Below are positions 46,693 to 55,329 of a stretch of 64,000 nt of DNA, piece by piece. A program made the position numbers and the translations under genes. Numbering within the stretch: position 1 is the stretch's first letter; each line of letters begins with the position of its first letter. The stretch comes from Boseongicola sp. (lineage in GTDB: Bacteria; Pseudomonadota; Alphaproteobacteria; Rhodobacterales; Rhodobacteraceae): positions 56,291-120,290 of the forward strand of contig JAPPCV010000134.1 in NCBI GenBank assembly GCA_028824715.1, read 5' to 3'. The notes beneath the pieces are model-generated. The model was not told where the DNA came from, did no database searches, and saw only the letters and a list, made by a program, of their open reading frames with translations.

Positions 46693-47382
46693 ATGAGCGG
46701 AAAACGGGACGGAGTGCGGCGCGGACCGTCCGCAACGGATCTCATGGCGACGCGGCCGGGCGCCAACGCGGCGGCGCTGGAGGCCGTGAGGCGCGAGGTC
46801 GCGAAGCTCGGCGACGCGGTCGCGGCGCGGGACGCCGCGGAGGCCGATCGGCCCGTCCCGCTGACACGGCAGGACCTGGACGACTGGAGCGCGGTCTTCC
46901 TGAAGCGCGTCGTCGAGGCGGCGGCCGATGGGCCCGGGCCGGTGACGCGGGAGGAGCTCGAGAACTGGGCCGGGCAGCTCCTCGACCAGATCGCGGACGC
47001 CGCCGGCATCCGGTCCGGCCCGGAGTCGCCGCAGGCCCGGACCGCCGCGCATGCCGGCAGGATGGAGGCGGCGGCGGACCGGATCGAGGGCGCGACCGTG
47101 GCCGAAGGCGAGCGGCTTTCCGCCTTGGAGGGGCGGCTGGCGGCGGACCGCGAGGCGATCCTCGACGCCACCGTCAGGACCCGGGACGTCGCGAGGGGCA
47201 GCTCGGTGCTGCTCGGCGACGTGCAGTCGGAAGTCTCCGCGCTCGGCACGAGGATGGACGGGACGCGGCTCCGCTGGTGGATGTCGGTCCTTCCGTGGAC
47301 GCTTCTCGGGATTCTCGCGGGCATGGCGCTGGAAGGCAGGATGCACTTCGCCTTCAACCTCTACCGATGGTTCGGCATCTGA
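46693..47382 (+). CDS. Coiled-coil protein with C-terminal membrane segment, mobilization accessory
   Basis: A 229-aa protein. The first 180 residues are helical and rich in Ala, Arg and Glu (for example AVRREVAKLGDAVAARDAAE and RLSALEGRLAADREAIL), consistent with coiled coils. Residues about 195-215 (WWMSVLPWTLLGILAGMAL) form one membrane anchor, with a short tail. It resembles in layout, not in detectable sequence, the small membrane-anchored mobilization accessory proteins encoded between relaxosome and relaxase genes. It starts about 95 nt after gene 3 and ends 54 nt before the relaxase. Confidence 0.6.
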   Translation: MSGKRDGVRRGPSATDLMATRPGANAAALEAVRREVAKLGDAVAARDAAEADRPVPLTRQDLDDWSAVFLKRVVEAAADGPGPVTREELENWAGQLLDQIADAAGIRSGPESPQARTAAHAGRMEAAADRIEGATVAEGERLSALEGRLAADREAILDATVRTRDVARGSSVLLGDVQSEVSALGTRMDGTRLRWWMSVLPWTLLGILAGMALEGRMHFAFNLYRWFGI

Positions 47383-47436
47383 TCCGGCGCCGGCGGGCCG
47401 CGTCTCCCGCCGTGCCGGCGACGGGAGCCTGAGCGG

Positions 47437-50400
47437 ATGGTCGCGACGGTCGTGGAACTCGCCTCCGCGACGGCGGCGCTGTCCTATTACGAGCGTGACG
47501 GCTACTACGCCAAGGACGATCCCGAACACCGGCAGGCGAGCTTCTGGCACGGCGCGGCGGCTGGCGCGATCGGGCTGAGGGGCCACGTGCATCCCAAGCG
47601 CTTCGACGACCTGCTCTCCGGCGTGGTGCCGGGCACGGAAATCCGCCTCGGGCGCATGCGCGAGGGCGAGCGCGAGCACCGCCCCGGCTGGGACGTCACC
47701 TTCTCGGCCCCGAAGTCGGTGTCGCTGGAGGCTCTGGTCGCGGGCGACCGGCGGGTGATCCGCGCCCATGACGAGGCGGTCCGCGCGACGCTGGACTGGA
47801 TCGAGGCGGAACTGCTGGAGACGCGCGGCTGGGACCCCGCGACGCGGCGGCGCCCACGCGTGAAGGCGGACGGCATGGCCGTGGCCGGATTCCGTCACCT
47901 GACGAGCCGCGACCTCGACCCGCAGCTGCACACGCACTGCGTCATTGCCAACATGACCCGGACGCGGGACGGCGCCTGGCGCAGCGTCGAGCCGACGCGG
48001 ATCCGGCGGAGCCGGAACCTCATCGGGGCCCACTACCGCAACGAGCTCGCGCGCCGGCTCCAGGCGATGGGCATGGCGACGGTGCCGACGATGGTGGGCA
48101 ACGTGCCGGGCTTCGAGCTCGCGGGCTACGACCGCTCTTTCCTGATGGCGTTCTCCGGACGGCGCAGGGAGATCCTCGCCCACCTGGAGCGGCTGGGGCT
48201 GCCGTACACCCCGGCCCTCGCGCAGATGGCGGCGCTGCACACGCGGCGGCGCAAGCGGGACCGCGGCCTCGCGGAGCTGGTGCCGGAATGGCGTCAGCGG
48301 GCCCGCGCGCTGGGGCTCTCCCGCGACAGGATGGCGCTGGCCCCGCCCCGGCCCGTCGATCCCGACACCGGCGCGATTTCCGACGCGGTGACCGTGCCGC
48401 CGCCTGACCTGCCCGCCAACGTGATCCGGAACCGCAAGCGCGCGCCGGCCCTGCCGGAGCTGCCGCGCGGCGCCCGTGCGCCGAGGAAGGGACGGCGTAC
48501 CGGCAGGCCCTCGGCCCCCGGGCGGCTGTCAACGGAGCCGGAGACCGGGCCGCTGGAGGCGGTGGCGCGCGCGGTGGCGCATGCCGAGGAGCGGCGCGCG
48601 GTCATTCCCGAGACGGAGATTCGGGCCGTGGCGCTCGGGCATGCGCCGGGACGCTGGACGCTCGACGGGATCGACGCCGCCGTCGCGCGGCTCGTGCGCG
48701 AGGGCGAACTCGTGGAAACCCGACGCCGGGGCGCGGACCGCGCCTTCGTCACCGACCGCGCGGTGAAGGCGGAGCGGCAGCTGCTGGCGCTCCTGCGCGA
48801 GGGGCGCGGAAGGGCCGTCCCGCTCGCCGACGATTCGGCGGTCGCGGCGCGGCTGGAGGGCGGGCGTCTCACGGACGGCCAGCGTGCGGCGGCCCGCACG
48901 CTGCTGCTCGCGCGGGATCGGATCGTCGGCGTGCAGGGCCATGCCGGCAGCGGCAAGACCGCGATGCTCCGCGAGGCGGCGGCGCTGGCGGGGGAACGCA
49001 GGATCCTGGGCCTCGCGCCCTCGGCCTCCGCCGCGCGGGTGCTGGCGCGGGAGGCGGGCGTCGAGGCATGGACGCTGCAGCGGTTCCTCGTTCGTCACGG
49101 GGACCTCTCGGATCCCGACAGGCTGGCGCGGGGGCGGGAGGAATTCCGGGGGGCGCTCCTCGCGGTCGACGAGGCGTCCATGATCGACACCGCGCACATG
49201 GAGGCGCTCCTGCGAACCGCCCGCACCCTCGGCGTCGCAAGGGTGGCGCTGGTGGGCGACCCGGCGCAGCTGCGCGCGGTGGACGCGGGCCAGCCGTTCC
49301 GGCTCATGCAGCGGGCGGGCATGGAGACCGCGGTGATGGACGAGGTGCTGCGCCAGCGCGACCCGGCGCTCCTGGAGGCCGTCAGGCGGTCCAGGGAGGG
49401 CGCGCCGGGCGCGGCGACGGAGATCCTCGGCGAGCGGGTGCGCGAGGTCCCGCGCGGCGATCTCGGCGCGGAGGCGGGACGGCGCTGGCTGGCGCTCGGG
49501 CCGGAGGCAAGGACGGACACCGCGATCATGGCGCCCACCCACGCGATCCGGCGCGAGGTCAACGCCGCCGTGCGCGAGGGGCTCGCGGCGGAGGGCGCGC
49601 TGCAAGGGCCGTCGCTGGTCATCGACCGGCTGGTCGACCGGCGGCTCACGCGGGCGCAGGCGGCGGACATCCGCAGCTGGGAGGAAGGGGACACCGTCGT
49701 GTTCCATCGCGACGCCTACGGCTGCAGGCAGGACGACGTCTGCATCGTCACGGCCGCAGGCGACGGGAAGGTGACGCTGGCGACGCCCGGCGGCGAGCGG
49801 AGCTTCCGGCCCTCGGGCAACAGCGCCTGGTGGTGCCGGCTGCACGACACGGAGGAGATCGAGATCCGTGCCGGCGACCGGATCCGCTGGACCCGCAACC
49901 GCAAGGCCTCACGCGGCCGGCCCGGCCTCGTCAACGGCGGCGAGGCGGATGTCGTCGCGGTCGAGAGGAGCCGCGTGCGGTTCCGCGACCCGGACGGGCG
50001 CGGCCTGTCGCTGGCGAGGGACGACGTGCAGCTCCGGCACCTGGACCACGCGTACTGCACCACGGTGCACGCCGCGCAGGGCGCGACCGCGCGCTCGGCG
50101 ATCGCGGTGCTGGAGTCGGCCGGCGCCGTGGACCAGGCGCTGTTCCATGTCGAGCTGAGCCGCGCCTCGGAGGAGTTCCTGCTGCTGACCGACGACCGGG
50201 AGGGGCTGGTCGAGGCGCTGGAGGGCCGGCCCGGACAGGACCGTGGCGCGCTGGAGGCGCTGGGCATCGATCCGGAACGTCCGCCTGTCGTCGAGCCGGA
50301 GATCTTCGAGGACCTGGTCGCGGACTGGCGCGAGCTGGAAAGGCGCGGCGAGGAGACCGGCCGGGATCCGCACGACCTTACCGGACATGCGGAGGTGATG

Positions 50401-52959
50401 GCGCGGGCGGCGGCGCTGTCCGCGATCGAGGACCTGCCGCCCGACATGCGCCGGACGGTGGACGCGATGCTGGAAGGGCAGGAGCGCCGGATCGCCAGGG
50501 AACGCGAGGAACGGGACCTCGCCGCGCGGGTCCGGGCGCACTGGCGGCGTTGGCCGGAGCTCGGCTGGGCGGCGAAGGCGGCGGGACGGCATCCGGAAGA
50601 CATGCCCGGGCACGCGGACTGGCGGCGGGAAGGCGCGGCGCTGCTGGGCGAGGCGCGGGCGATGCAGGACGGGCCGCAGCGTCACCATCGCCACGACCGT
50701 CTGGACCAAGAGGCCGTGCCGGGGGAGGCGGGAATCAGGATGGAGACGGCGGCGCTGGAACGCACCCGCACCTTGGACGATTCGGGGCGCTTCCGGCGGG
50801 GCTGGCGCGCGCTCCGCGACCGCGCCCGGCGCGAGTCCGTTCCGGAGATTCACTGCGAAGGCTGGGCGGAAACCGCGCGGATCGGGGAAAGGCTCGACGG
50901 CGCGGAGGGACTCGAAGCGGACGCCGCCCGGACCGTCGCCGAGTGGAAGGAGGTCCGCGACCGGCAGGAGGCGCTGGCGGGCGTGGTCCGCGAGCTGTCC
51001 GGGCGCGCAGATCGCTGGCAGGCGCGGCGGCAGGCCTGGATCCGGTCCGTCTCCCTCGATCCGGCGGACCCGGTCCGCCGCGCCCTGCAGGAGGAGGGCG
51101 AGAGGATCGTGGCGGACGCCGAGGCGATGCTGGCGGACGGCAGCCCGCACCGTTCCCATCTCGCCGCCATGCCGGACGAGGCCGCGGAGGTGCGCCGGTC
51201 GCTCCCGGCGGTTCGTGACGCGCTCGGGCAGGACCGGCGGGACGGGTTCGTCTGGCTCGCCGGAGAGGTTCGCGAGGGGGCGAGCGAAGGGAGGGTTCCG
51301 CCGTTCCATGTCCCGCGCTTCGGCGAGCTGATGGAGCTGGCCGGGGAGCTCGCCCGCGATCCCGGGACTTCGGAGAGGGACGTGGAGATCGCCCGCAGGT
51401 GGCTGGAGCACGGGGCGGAGAGCGAAGCCCTGGTCCGCGAGATCCGGGACTGGCCCCGCCGGGCCGACGCGATGATGGAACGCTACCCCGGCACGGACGC
51501 GCCGCCGGAGGCGCTGGCCGGCTGGCGGGCGGAGGCGGAGCGGGAGATCGCGGATCACGGCAGGACGGTGGACGGCAAGGGTCCATACGCGGCGCACCTG
51601 GCCGCGATGCCGGAGGCCCGCAAGAGGCTGCGGGAGACCGGCGACTGGCTGTGGCGCTACATCGGCAGGTCCGTGGAGGAGGAGCTGCGCGGACGCGAGG
51701 CGGAGGCCTGGCGGCAGGCGGACGCGGCGGGCGGCATCGCGTTCGACGCGCCGGCCTGGGGCGTCCTGATGGAGCAGGTCCGGGAGCTCGAGTCTGGTGA
51801 CGTCATTCCGGATTCGGTCCGCCGTGAGGTTGATCGCCTGAAGGAACGTGACGGGCGTTGGAAGGAGGACCGCGCGGATGTCGCGGACGTCATGAACCGG
51901 GCCAAAACGTCGATGCGCGCCCACGAGAGGCTTGCGCCTGGACACGCCGGCGCGTGGATCGAGGAGGCCGGGGAGACGGCCCGGCGCGGGCGCGCGCTCG
52001 CCGACGGCATGACGGAACGCGAGCTTGCCGCCCACCTCGCCGCCGACGGCCGGAAGCCCGATGCGTTCGACCGGGCGATGGAAGGCATCGGAAGCGTCGT
52101 TGCGCGGGAAGCGGCGGAACGCGACCGCCGGCAGCTGGCCGACGACGTCCTCGTGCTCGCCTGCGCCGTCTCGGAGCGCGTGGACGCCGAGTCGCCCGTG
52201 CACCGGGACACGCTGCCCGGGGACGTCCGGGCGGTGCTGGAATCGTCGGCCAAGGCCCGGGACGTGCCGGAGAACGAGGTCGCGAAGGTCGCCGCCGGCA
52301 TCGCGCGCAGGCGGGCGGAGACCGACCTGCGGGTCGCCACGACGCGTGCGGTCGACGGGAACGAGATCTACGCGGTCAACGCGCGGTTCGAGGGGAACCC
52401 GCAGTTCTACAGGAAGCAGCACATCGACGCGTACGGCGCCGGCGTCGCCGAGGGGATGCGGCGCCTGGAGCGCGAGGCGCCGCGGCCGACGGGGATCGAG
52501 ACCCGCGTGGCGCGGGCCGTCGTCGCGACGCGCGGAACGGACAGCGAGGGGCTGGCGTCGGCCATGGCGGAGGCGCTGGAGCGCGGAACCACGTCAACTG
52601 CAGCGGAAATCCGGAAGGAACGGGCAGCGGTGCTCTCGGAGCTTCAGGCGGACTGGCGGGAGAGCGAGGGCACGATCGGATGGATGGTCCGCGAGGAGGA
52701 GGTGCTGCGCCGCGTCTCGGCCAGCTTCACCGGCGCGGAGGTGCGGGAGATGTGCGAGGGCAAGGGACCGGTCATGGACAGGCTGCCCGGCGACGCGGCA
52801 CGGACTCGGGTCCGGGACGTCATGCAGAAGCTGCAGCTGGTGACATCCTCGGACCCGGCGCCCTGGCGGGCGCGGCAGGAGACGCTGGTGCGGGAGCTCG
52901 GCCTGGTCCGGGACCGGGGCGCCGAGCGCTACCTCGGCATCGAGATCGAGCCGTTCTGA
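47437..52959 (+). CDS. MOBF-family conjugative relaxase-helicase (TrwC/TraI-like), 1840 aa
   Basis: The N-terminal relaxase domain has two tyrosine pairs, Y17-Y18 and Y23-Y24, and the metal triad H154, H165 and H167 in GFRHLTSRDLDPQLHTH. It nicks oriT and stays bound to the transferred strand. A 5'-3' helicase follows: Walker A HAGSGKT near residue 505, Walker B LLAVDEASMID near 580, VALVGDPAQLRAVDAG, and the UvrD/RecD-like TTVHAAQGAT near 875. The remaining 850 residues are a long helical extension rich in Ala, Glu and Arg with a recurring HLAAMP element. TrwC is about 970 aa and F TraI about 1750 aa. Start ATG 47437 puts the first tyrosines at the usual distance. Codon use is extremely GC-rich. 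Confidence 0.92.
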   Translation: MVATVVELASATAALSYYERDGYYAKDDPEHRQASFWHGAAAGAIGLRGHVHPKRFDDLLSGVVPGTEIRLGRMREGEREHRPGWDVTFSAPKSVSLEALVAGDRRVIRAHDEAVRATLDWIEAELLETRGWDPATRRRPRVKADGMAVAGFRHLTSRDLDPQLHTHCVIANMTRTRDGAWRSVEPTRIRRSRNLIGAHYRNELARRLQAMGMATVPTMVGNVPGFELAGYDRSFLMAFSGRRREILAHLERLGLPYTPALAQMAALHTRRRKRDRGLAELVPEWRQRARALGLSRDRMALAPPRPVDPDTGAISDAVTVPPPDLPANVIRNRKRAPALPELPRGARAPRKGRRTGRPSAPGRLSTEPETGPLEAVARAVAHAEERRAVIPETEIRAVALGHAPGRWTLDGIDAAVARLVREGELVETRRRGADRAFVTDRAVKAERQLLALLREGRGRAVPLADDSAVAARLEGGRLTDGQRAAARTLLLARDRIVGVQGHAGSGKTAMLREAAALAGERRILGLAPSASAARVLAREAGVEAWTLQRFLVRHGDLSDPDRLARGREEFRGALLAVDEASMIDTAHMEALLRTARTLGVARVALVGDPAQLRAVDAGQPFRLMQRAGMETAVMDEVLRQRDPALLEAVRRSREGAPGAATEILGERVREVPRGDLGAEAGRRWLALGPEARTDTAIMAPTHAIRREVNAAVREGLAAEGALQGPSLVIDRLVDRRLTRAQAADIRSWEEGDTVVFHRDAYGCRQDDVCIVTAAGDGKVTLATPGGERSFRPSGNSAWWCRLHDTEEIEIRAGDRIRWTRNRKASRGRPGLVNGGEADVVAVERSRVRFRDPDGRGLSLARDDVQLRHLDHAYCTTVHAAQGATARSAIAVLESAGAVDQALFHVELSRASEEFLLLTDDREGLVEALEGRPGQDRGALEALGIDPERPPVVEPEIFEDLVADWRELERRGEETGRDPHDLTGHAEVMARAAALSAIEDLPPDMRRTVDAMLEGQERRIAREREERDLAARVRAHWRRWPELGWAAKAAGRHPEDMPGHADWRREGAALLGEARAMQDGPQRHHRHDRLDQEAVPGEAGIRMETAALERTRTLDDSGRFRRGWRALRDRARRESVPEIHCEGWAETARIGERLDGAEGLEADAARTVAEWKEVRDRQEALAGVVRELSGRADRWQARRQAWIRSVSLDPADPVRRALQEEGERIVADAEAMLADGSPHRSHLAAMPDEAAEVRRSLPAVRDALGQDRRDGFVWLAGEVREGASEGRVPPFHVPRFGELMELAGELARDPGTSERDVEIARRWLEHGAESEALVREIRDWPRRADAMMERYPGTDAPPEALAGWRAEAEREIADHGRTVDGKGPYAAHLAAMPEARKRLRETGDWLWRYIGRSVEEELRGREAEAWRQADAAGGIAFDAPAWGVLMEQVRELESGDVIPDSVRREVDRLKERDGRWKEDRADVADVMNRAKTSMRAHERLAPGHAGAWIEEAGETARRGRALADGMTERELAAHLAADGRKPDAFDRAMEGIGSVVAREAAERDRRQLADDVLVLACAVSERVDAESPVHRDTLPGDVRAVLESSAKARDVPENEVAKVAAGIARRRAETDLRVATTRAVDGNEIYAVNARFEGNPQFYRKQHIDAYGAGVAEGMRRLEREAPRPTGIETRVARAVVATRGTDSEGLASAMAEALERGTTSTAAEIRKERAAVLSELQADWRESEGTIGWMVREEEVLRRVSASFTGAEVREMCEGKGPVMDRLPGDAARTRVRDVMQKLQLVTSSDPAPWRARQETLVRELGLVRDRGAERYLGIEIEPF

Positions 52960-53532
52960 GCGACGGTTCTTGCGGCAGGGCCGCGTTGCTTTGGTGCGGC
53001 AGTGTGGCAGTGTCTTCGGCTCCGCAGCCGTTGGCAGCCGTTCTGATGTCCGGCCAGCTCGCACCGCCTGCGAAAGGCGCGTCACACCGAATGCCGCCGG
53101 TCGTGGCCGGCCTTGATCATGATGTCGCGAGTGCGGCAGATGCCCGGCCGCTGGTGCACGGCGCCGATCCTGCGGCACCGGAAGCGGTCCGGCATTGCCG
53201 GATCCGGGCCCTGGATCCGTTCGTGGATCGCCTTCCATCCCGTCGCCCCGCAGGGCGTGGCGCGGTGCAGGGCGCCGGCAGGGAACGGGAGGAAGACCGT
53301 GATCTGGCAGGTCCGGAATCCGGCAGGCCGCGGCGCTTGCTGTGCCTCATGCCGGATTCCGCCCTTACAGGTCGTTGCGGTTCCTGTACTTCACAAGAGC
53401 GTGCCAGAGACGGGCCGGCGTGTCCTGCTTGACGGGACGGCGCAGGCCGCGCCTCGGGAACAGGATCCGGAAACCCCCTGGTTTCGAGGCCGTGATGGAT
53501 GTGAGGACGTGGCGGAAACAGCGCACCAGAAG
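52960..53532. other. Gap between the relaxase and the tandem-cysteine protein
   Basis: About 570 bp with no supported gene. The frame of the following protein is open throughout (from 53113), but its text here lacks any motif. GC content drops from the relaxase level. A GCAGCCGTT direct repeat occurs near 53023-53042. The gap could hold the 3' end of the mobile module. Confidence 0.4.
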
Positions 53533-54126
53533 ATGCGGAGGTTGCGAGCCGAGCAGGGACTCTGCATTGCGTGCGGCAAGCCGAACGACTCCAGGACCAA
53601 GCGCTGCACTTCGTGCCGTGAGAAGCACAATGCTCCGTTGAGAGCGAAGAGGGCCGAGCGCAGGGCTTCCGGACTCTGCATTTCGTGCGGCAGACCGACC
53701 GAGACCAAGGCGACACGTTGCCGTTCCTGCCGTGCTGAACAAAGCGCGTTGCAACGGGCGAAGAGTGCCGAACGCGTTGCATCCGGTCTTTGCATCATGT
53801 GTGGCGGTCCGAACGACACTGAATTGCAGCGCTGCAGCAAATGCGGAGAAAAGTTCAACGCGTCACAACGGGCGATGAGGGCGGAACTCGAAGAATCTCG
53901 CATCTGCATTTCGTGTGGCGGACCGAACGACACGACGACGCAGCGTTGCAGTTCTTGCCGTGCCAGACTCAACGCGTCAGTGCGGAAGATGAGGGAAGAA
54001 CGTGTGGCATCCGGGACATGCATATCTTGCGGATCCATGCCGGCGAGACCCGGAAAGCTCATGTGCGCAAGCTGTGCACGTGCCGCAGCAACATGGGCAA
54101 GGAAGGCGCGGAGTCGGACGGCGTGA
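53533..54126 (+). CDS. Protein of five tandem 38-residue CxxC...CxxC (zinc-ribbon-like) repeats
   Basis: About 197 aa from ATG 53533 (GTG 53509 is an alternative; neither has a strong ribosome site). Cysteine pairs start at residues 11/25, 49/63, 87/101, 125/139 and 163/178, giving an exact 38-residue period. Each unit reads CIxCGxP, about 10 residues, CxxC, then a basic helix with several Arg and Lys. Each unit could hold one zinc ion and use the helix to contact nucleic acid; this is inference from the cysteines. The units have diverged in sequence, so this is not a recent expansion. I do not recognise a named family. It lies 3' of the relaxase in the same direction and 5' of the first porin operon. 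Confidence 0.7.
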   Translation: MRRLRAEQGLCIACGKPNDSRTKRCTSCREKHNAPLRAKRAERRASGLCISCGRPTETKATRCRSCRAEQSALQRAKSAERVASGLCIMCGGPNDTELQRCSKCGEKFNASQRAMRAELEESRICISCGGPNDTTTQRCSSCRARLNASVRKMREERVASGTCISCGSMPARPGKLMCASCARAAATWARKARSRTA

Positions 54127-54366
54127 AGCTGCGGTGCCGCGTCCCCGCCAGATCAAGGCATAGGAATGCCCGTACAAGCGTTGACGCGACGAGTCCAACC
54201 GTGCAACCAGATGTTGTACAATTGCAACCCACTAACCGAGAAATAACGGATCTGGGCATGTAACGGTTGATTGGTTGTGGGATGATTTCGCATCAAGGCC
54301 GCGCAGGCTGGCTTTAGGTCTGGTCTGTCAACTCATCTAACAAGATATCAGACAGAGGAAAAGATA
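54013..54366 (+). promoter_or_regulatory. Leader region of porin operon 1
   Basis: After the tandem-cysteine gene ends at 54126, the sequence becomes AT-rich. Just before the porin start it contains AACAAGATATCAGACAGAGGAAAAGATA. The same AACAAGATATCAGA...GAGGAAAAGA leader, with small changes, precedes porin 2 on the other strand (62380-62415). It includes the GAGG ribosome site and very probably a shared promoter or transcript-start element. A TTGTACAA palindrome is at about 54215. Confidence 0.5.
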
Positions 54367-55260
54367 ATGAAGAGAACACTTCTTGCCTCAACGGCGCTCG
54401 TGGCGATGTCGGGAGCGGCCTACGCTCAGGGCGTGACGCTCTCAGGCTCCGCCGAAATGGGGATCGCGGACGGCGGCTCCGGCGACGCAATGTTCCACCA
54501 GGACGTCGACGTCAGCTTCAAGATGGAGGCCATGACCGACGCCGGCCTTACCTTCGGCACTGCGGTTGATCTTGACGAGGACGCCGGTGCAGTAGGCGGC
54601 GACGACGCCGGTGTTGCGGCATACGTCAAGGGTCCCTTCGGAAACGTCACTCTGGGTGACACCGACGGAGCCTTCGACTGGGCGATGTCCGAGGTCGGCG
54701 GCGCAGGCGCGATCGCGGACGACCACACGGGTCACGCCGGATTCAACGGCAACAGCGGCCTTGACGGCAACGACGGCAACGACGGCCAGATCCTGCGCTA
54801 CGACAACTCGTTCGGGGGCCTCGGAGTCGCCCTGTCGTTCGAGCAGGAAGACGGCGGCAGCAACGGCGACATCATCGGCGCAGGCGTCACGGGCGGCTTC
54901 GGCGACGTCAGCCTCGGCGTCGGTTTCCAGACGCATGACAACGCCAACATCGCAGGCGCGAGCGTCTCGGCCTCCTTCGGCGACATCAGCGGCGGGCTGA
55001 ACTTCTCCCGGTTGAGCCATGACACGGATGGCGACACCACGCACATCGGTGTTGGCGCGACTTACACAATGGGTGGCACGTCGGTCAACGTCAACTTCGG
55101 CCGGTCGGAAACTGGCGGAATGGATGATACCGGCTTCGGCGTTGCGGCCCAGCATGACCTGGGTGGCGGAGCGAAGATCCAGTTCGGTTACGGCAATTCC
55201 CAGAATGCCGACGACACTGAAGAAGACACCTGGTCTCTCGGCTTGGCGATGGGCTTCTAG
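54367..55260 (+). CDS. Outer-membrane porin, short alphaproteobacterial type (copy 1)
   Basis: A 297-aa porin-like barrel protein. Signal peptide MKRTLLASTALVAMSGAAYA, mature start QGVTLSGSAEMGI. Alternating hydrophobic strands with Gly/Asp/Asn-rich loops run to the C-terminal LGLAMGF, ending in phenylalanine as outer-membrane barrels do. Loop 3 is replaced by a very acidic Gly/Asn/Asp stretch (residues about 118-140), suggesting cation preference or calcium binding. Only about 16 strands could fit at this length. First gene of a two-gene operon with a lipoprotein, mirrored by a second copy at 60.0-62.4 kb. Confidence 0.85.
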   Translation: MKRTLLASTALVAMSGAAYAQGVTLSGSAEMGIADGGSGDAMFHQDVDVSFKMEAMTDAGLTFGTAVDLDEDAGAVGGDDAGVAAYVKGPFGNVTLGDTDGAFDWAMSEVGGAGAIADDHTGHAGFNGNSGLDGNDGNDGQILRYDNSFGGLGVALSFEQEDGGSNGDIIGAGVTGGFGDVSLGVGFQTHDNANIAGASVSASFGDISGGLNFSRLSHDTDGDTTHIGVGATYTMGGTSVNVNFGRSETGGMDDTGFGVAAQHDLGGGAKIQFGYGNSQNADDTEEDTWSLGLAMGF

Positions 55261-55279
55261 GCAACCCTTCAACCCTCAT

Positions 55280-55295
55280 GCGGGTCTCGGCCCGC
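55280..55295 (+). other. Conserved intergenic hairpin, porin 1 to lipoprotein 1
   Basis: GCGGG, a 6-nt loop and CCCGC in the 69-nt gap. The equivalent gap of the mirror operon has GCGGG-ACTGG-CCCGC with the flanks TCAACC and CCCGCAAACCAA also conserved. Conservation of stem and flanks with a changed loop argues for a functional RNA element, such as partial terminator or 3' protection of the porin message. Confidence 0.5.
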
Positions 55296-55329
55296 AAACC
55301 AAACAAACGCTTAGCAAGGAGCAAAGCAC

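Noticed and set aside
49068..51218. 716-aa and 837-aa frames in other phases of the relaxase
   Set aside because: Arg/Gly/Pro-rich low-complexity text produced by the extreme GC content; the relaxase frame carries all motifs.
53557..54123. 114-bp periodic repeat taken as a possible CRISPR array
   Set aside because: The periodicity is in codons (CxxC units), the units are diverged at nucleotide level and there are no constant repeats with unique spacers.
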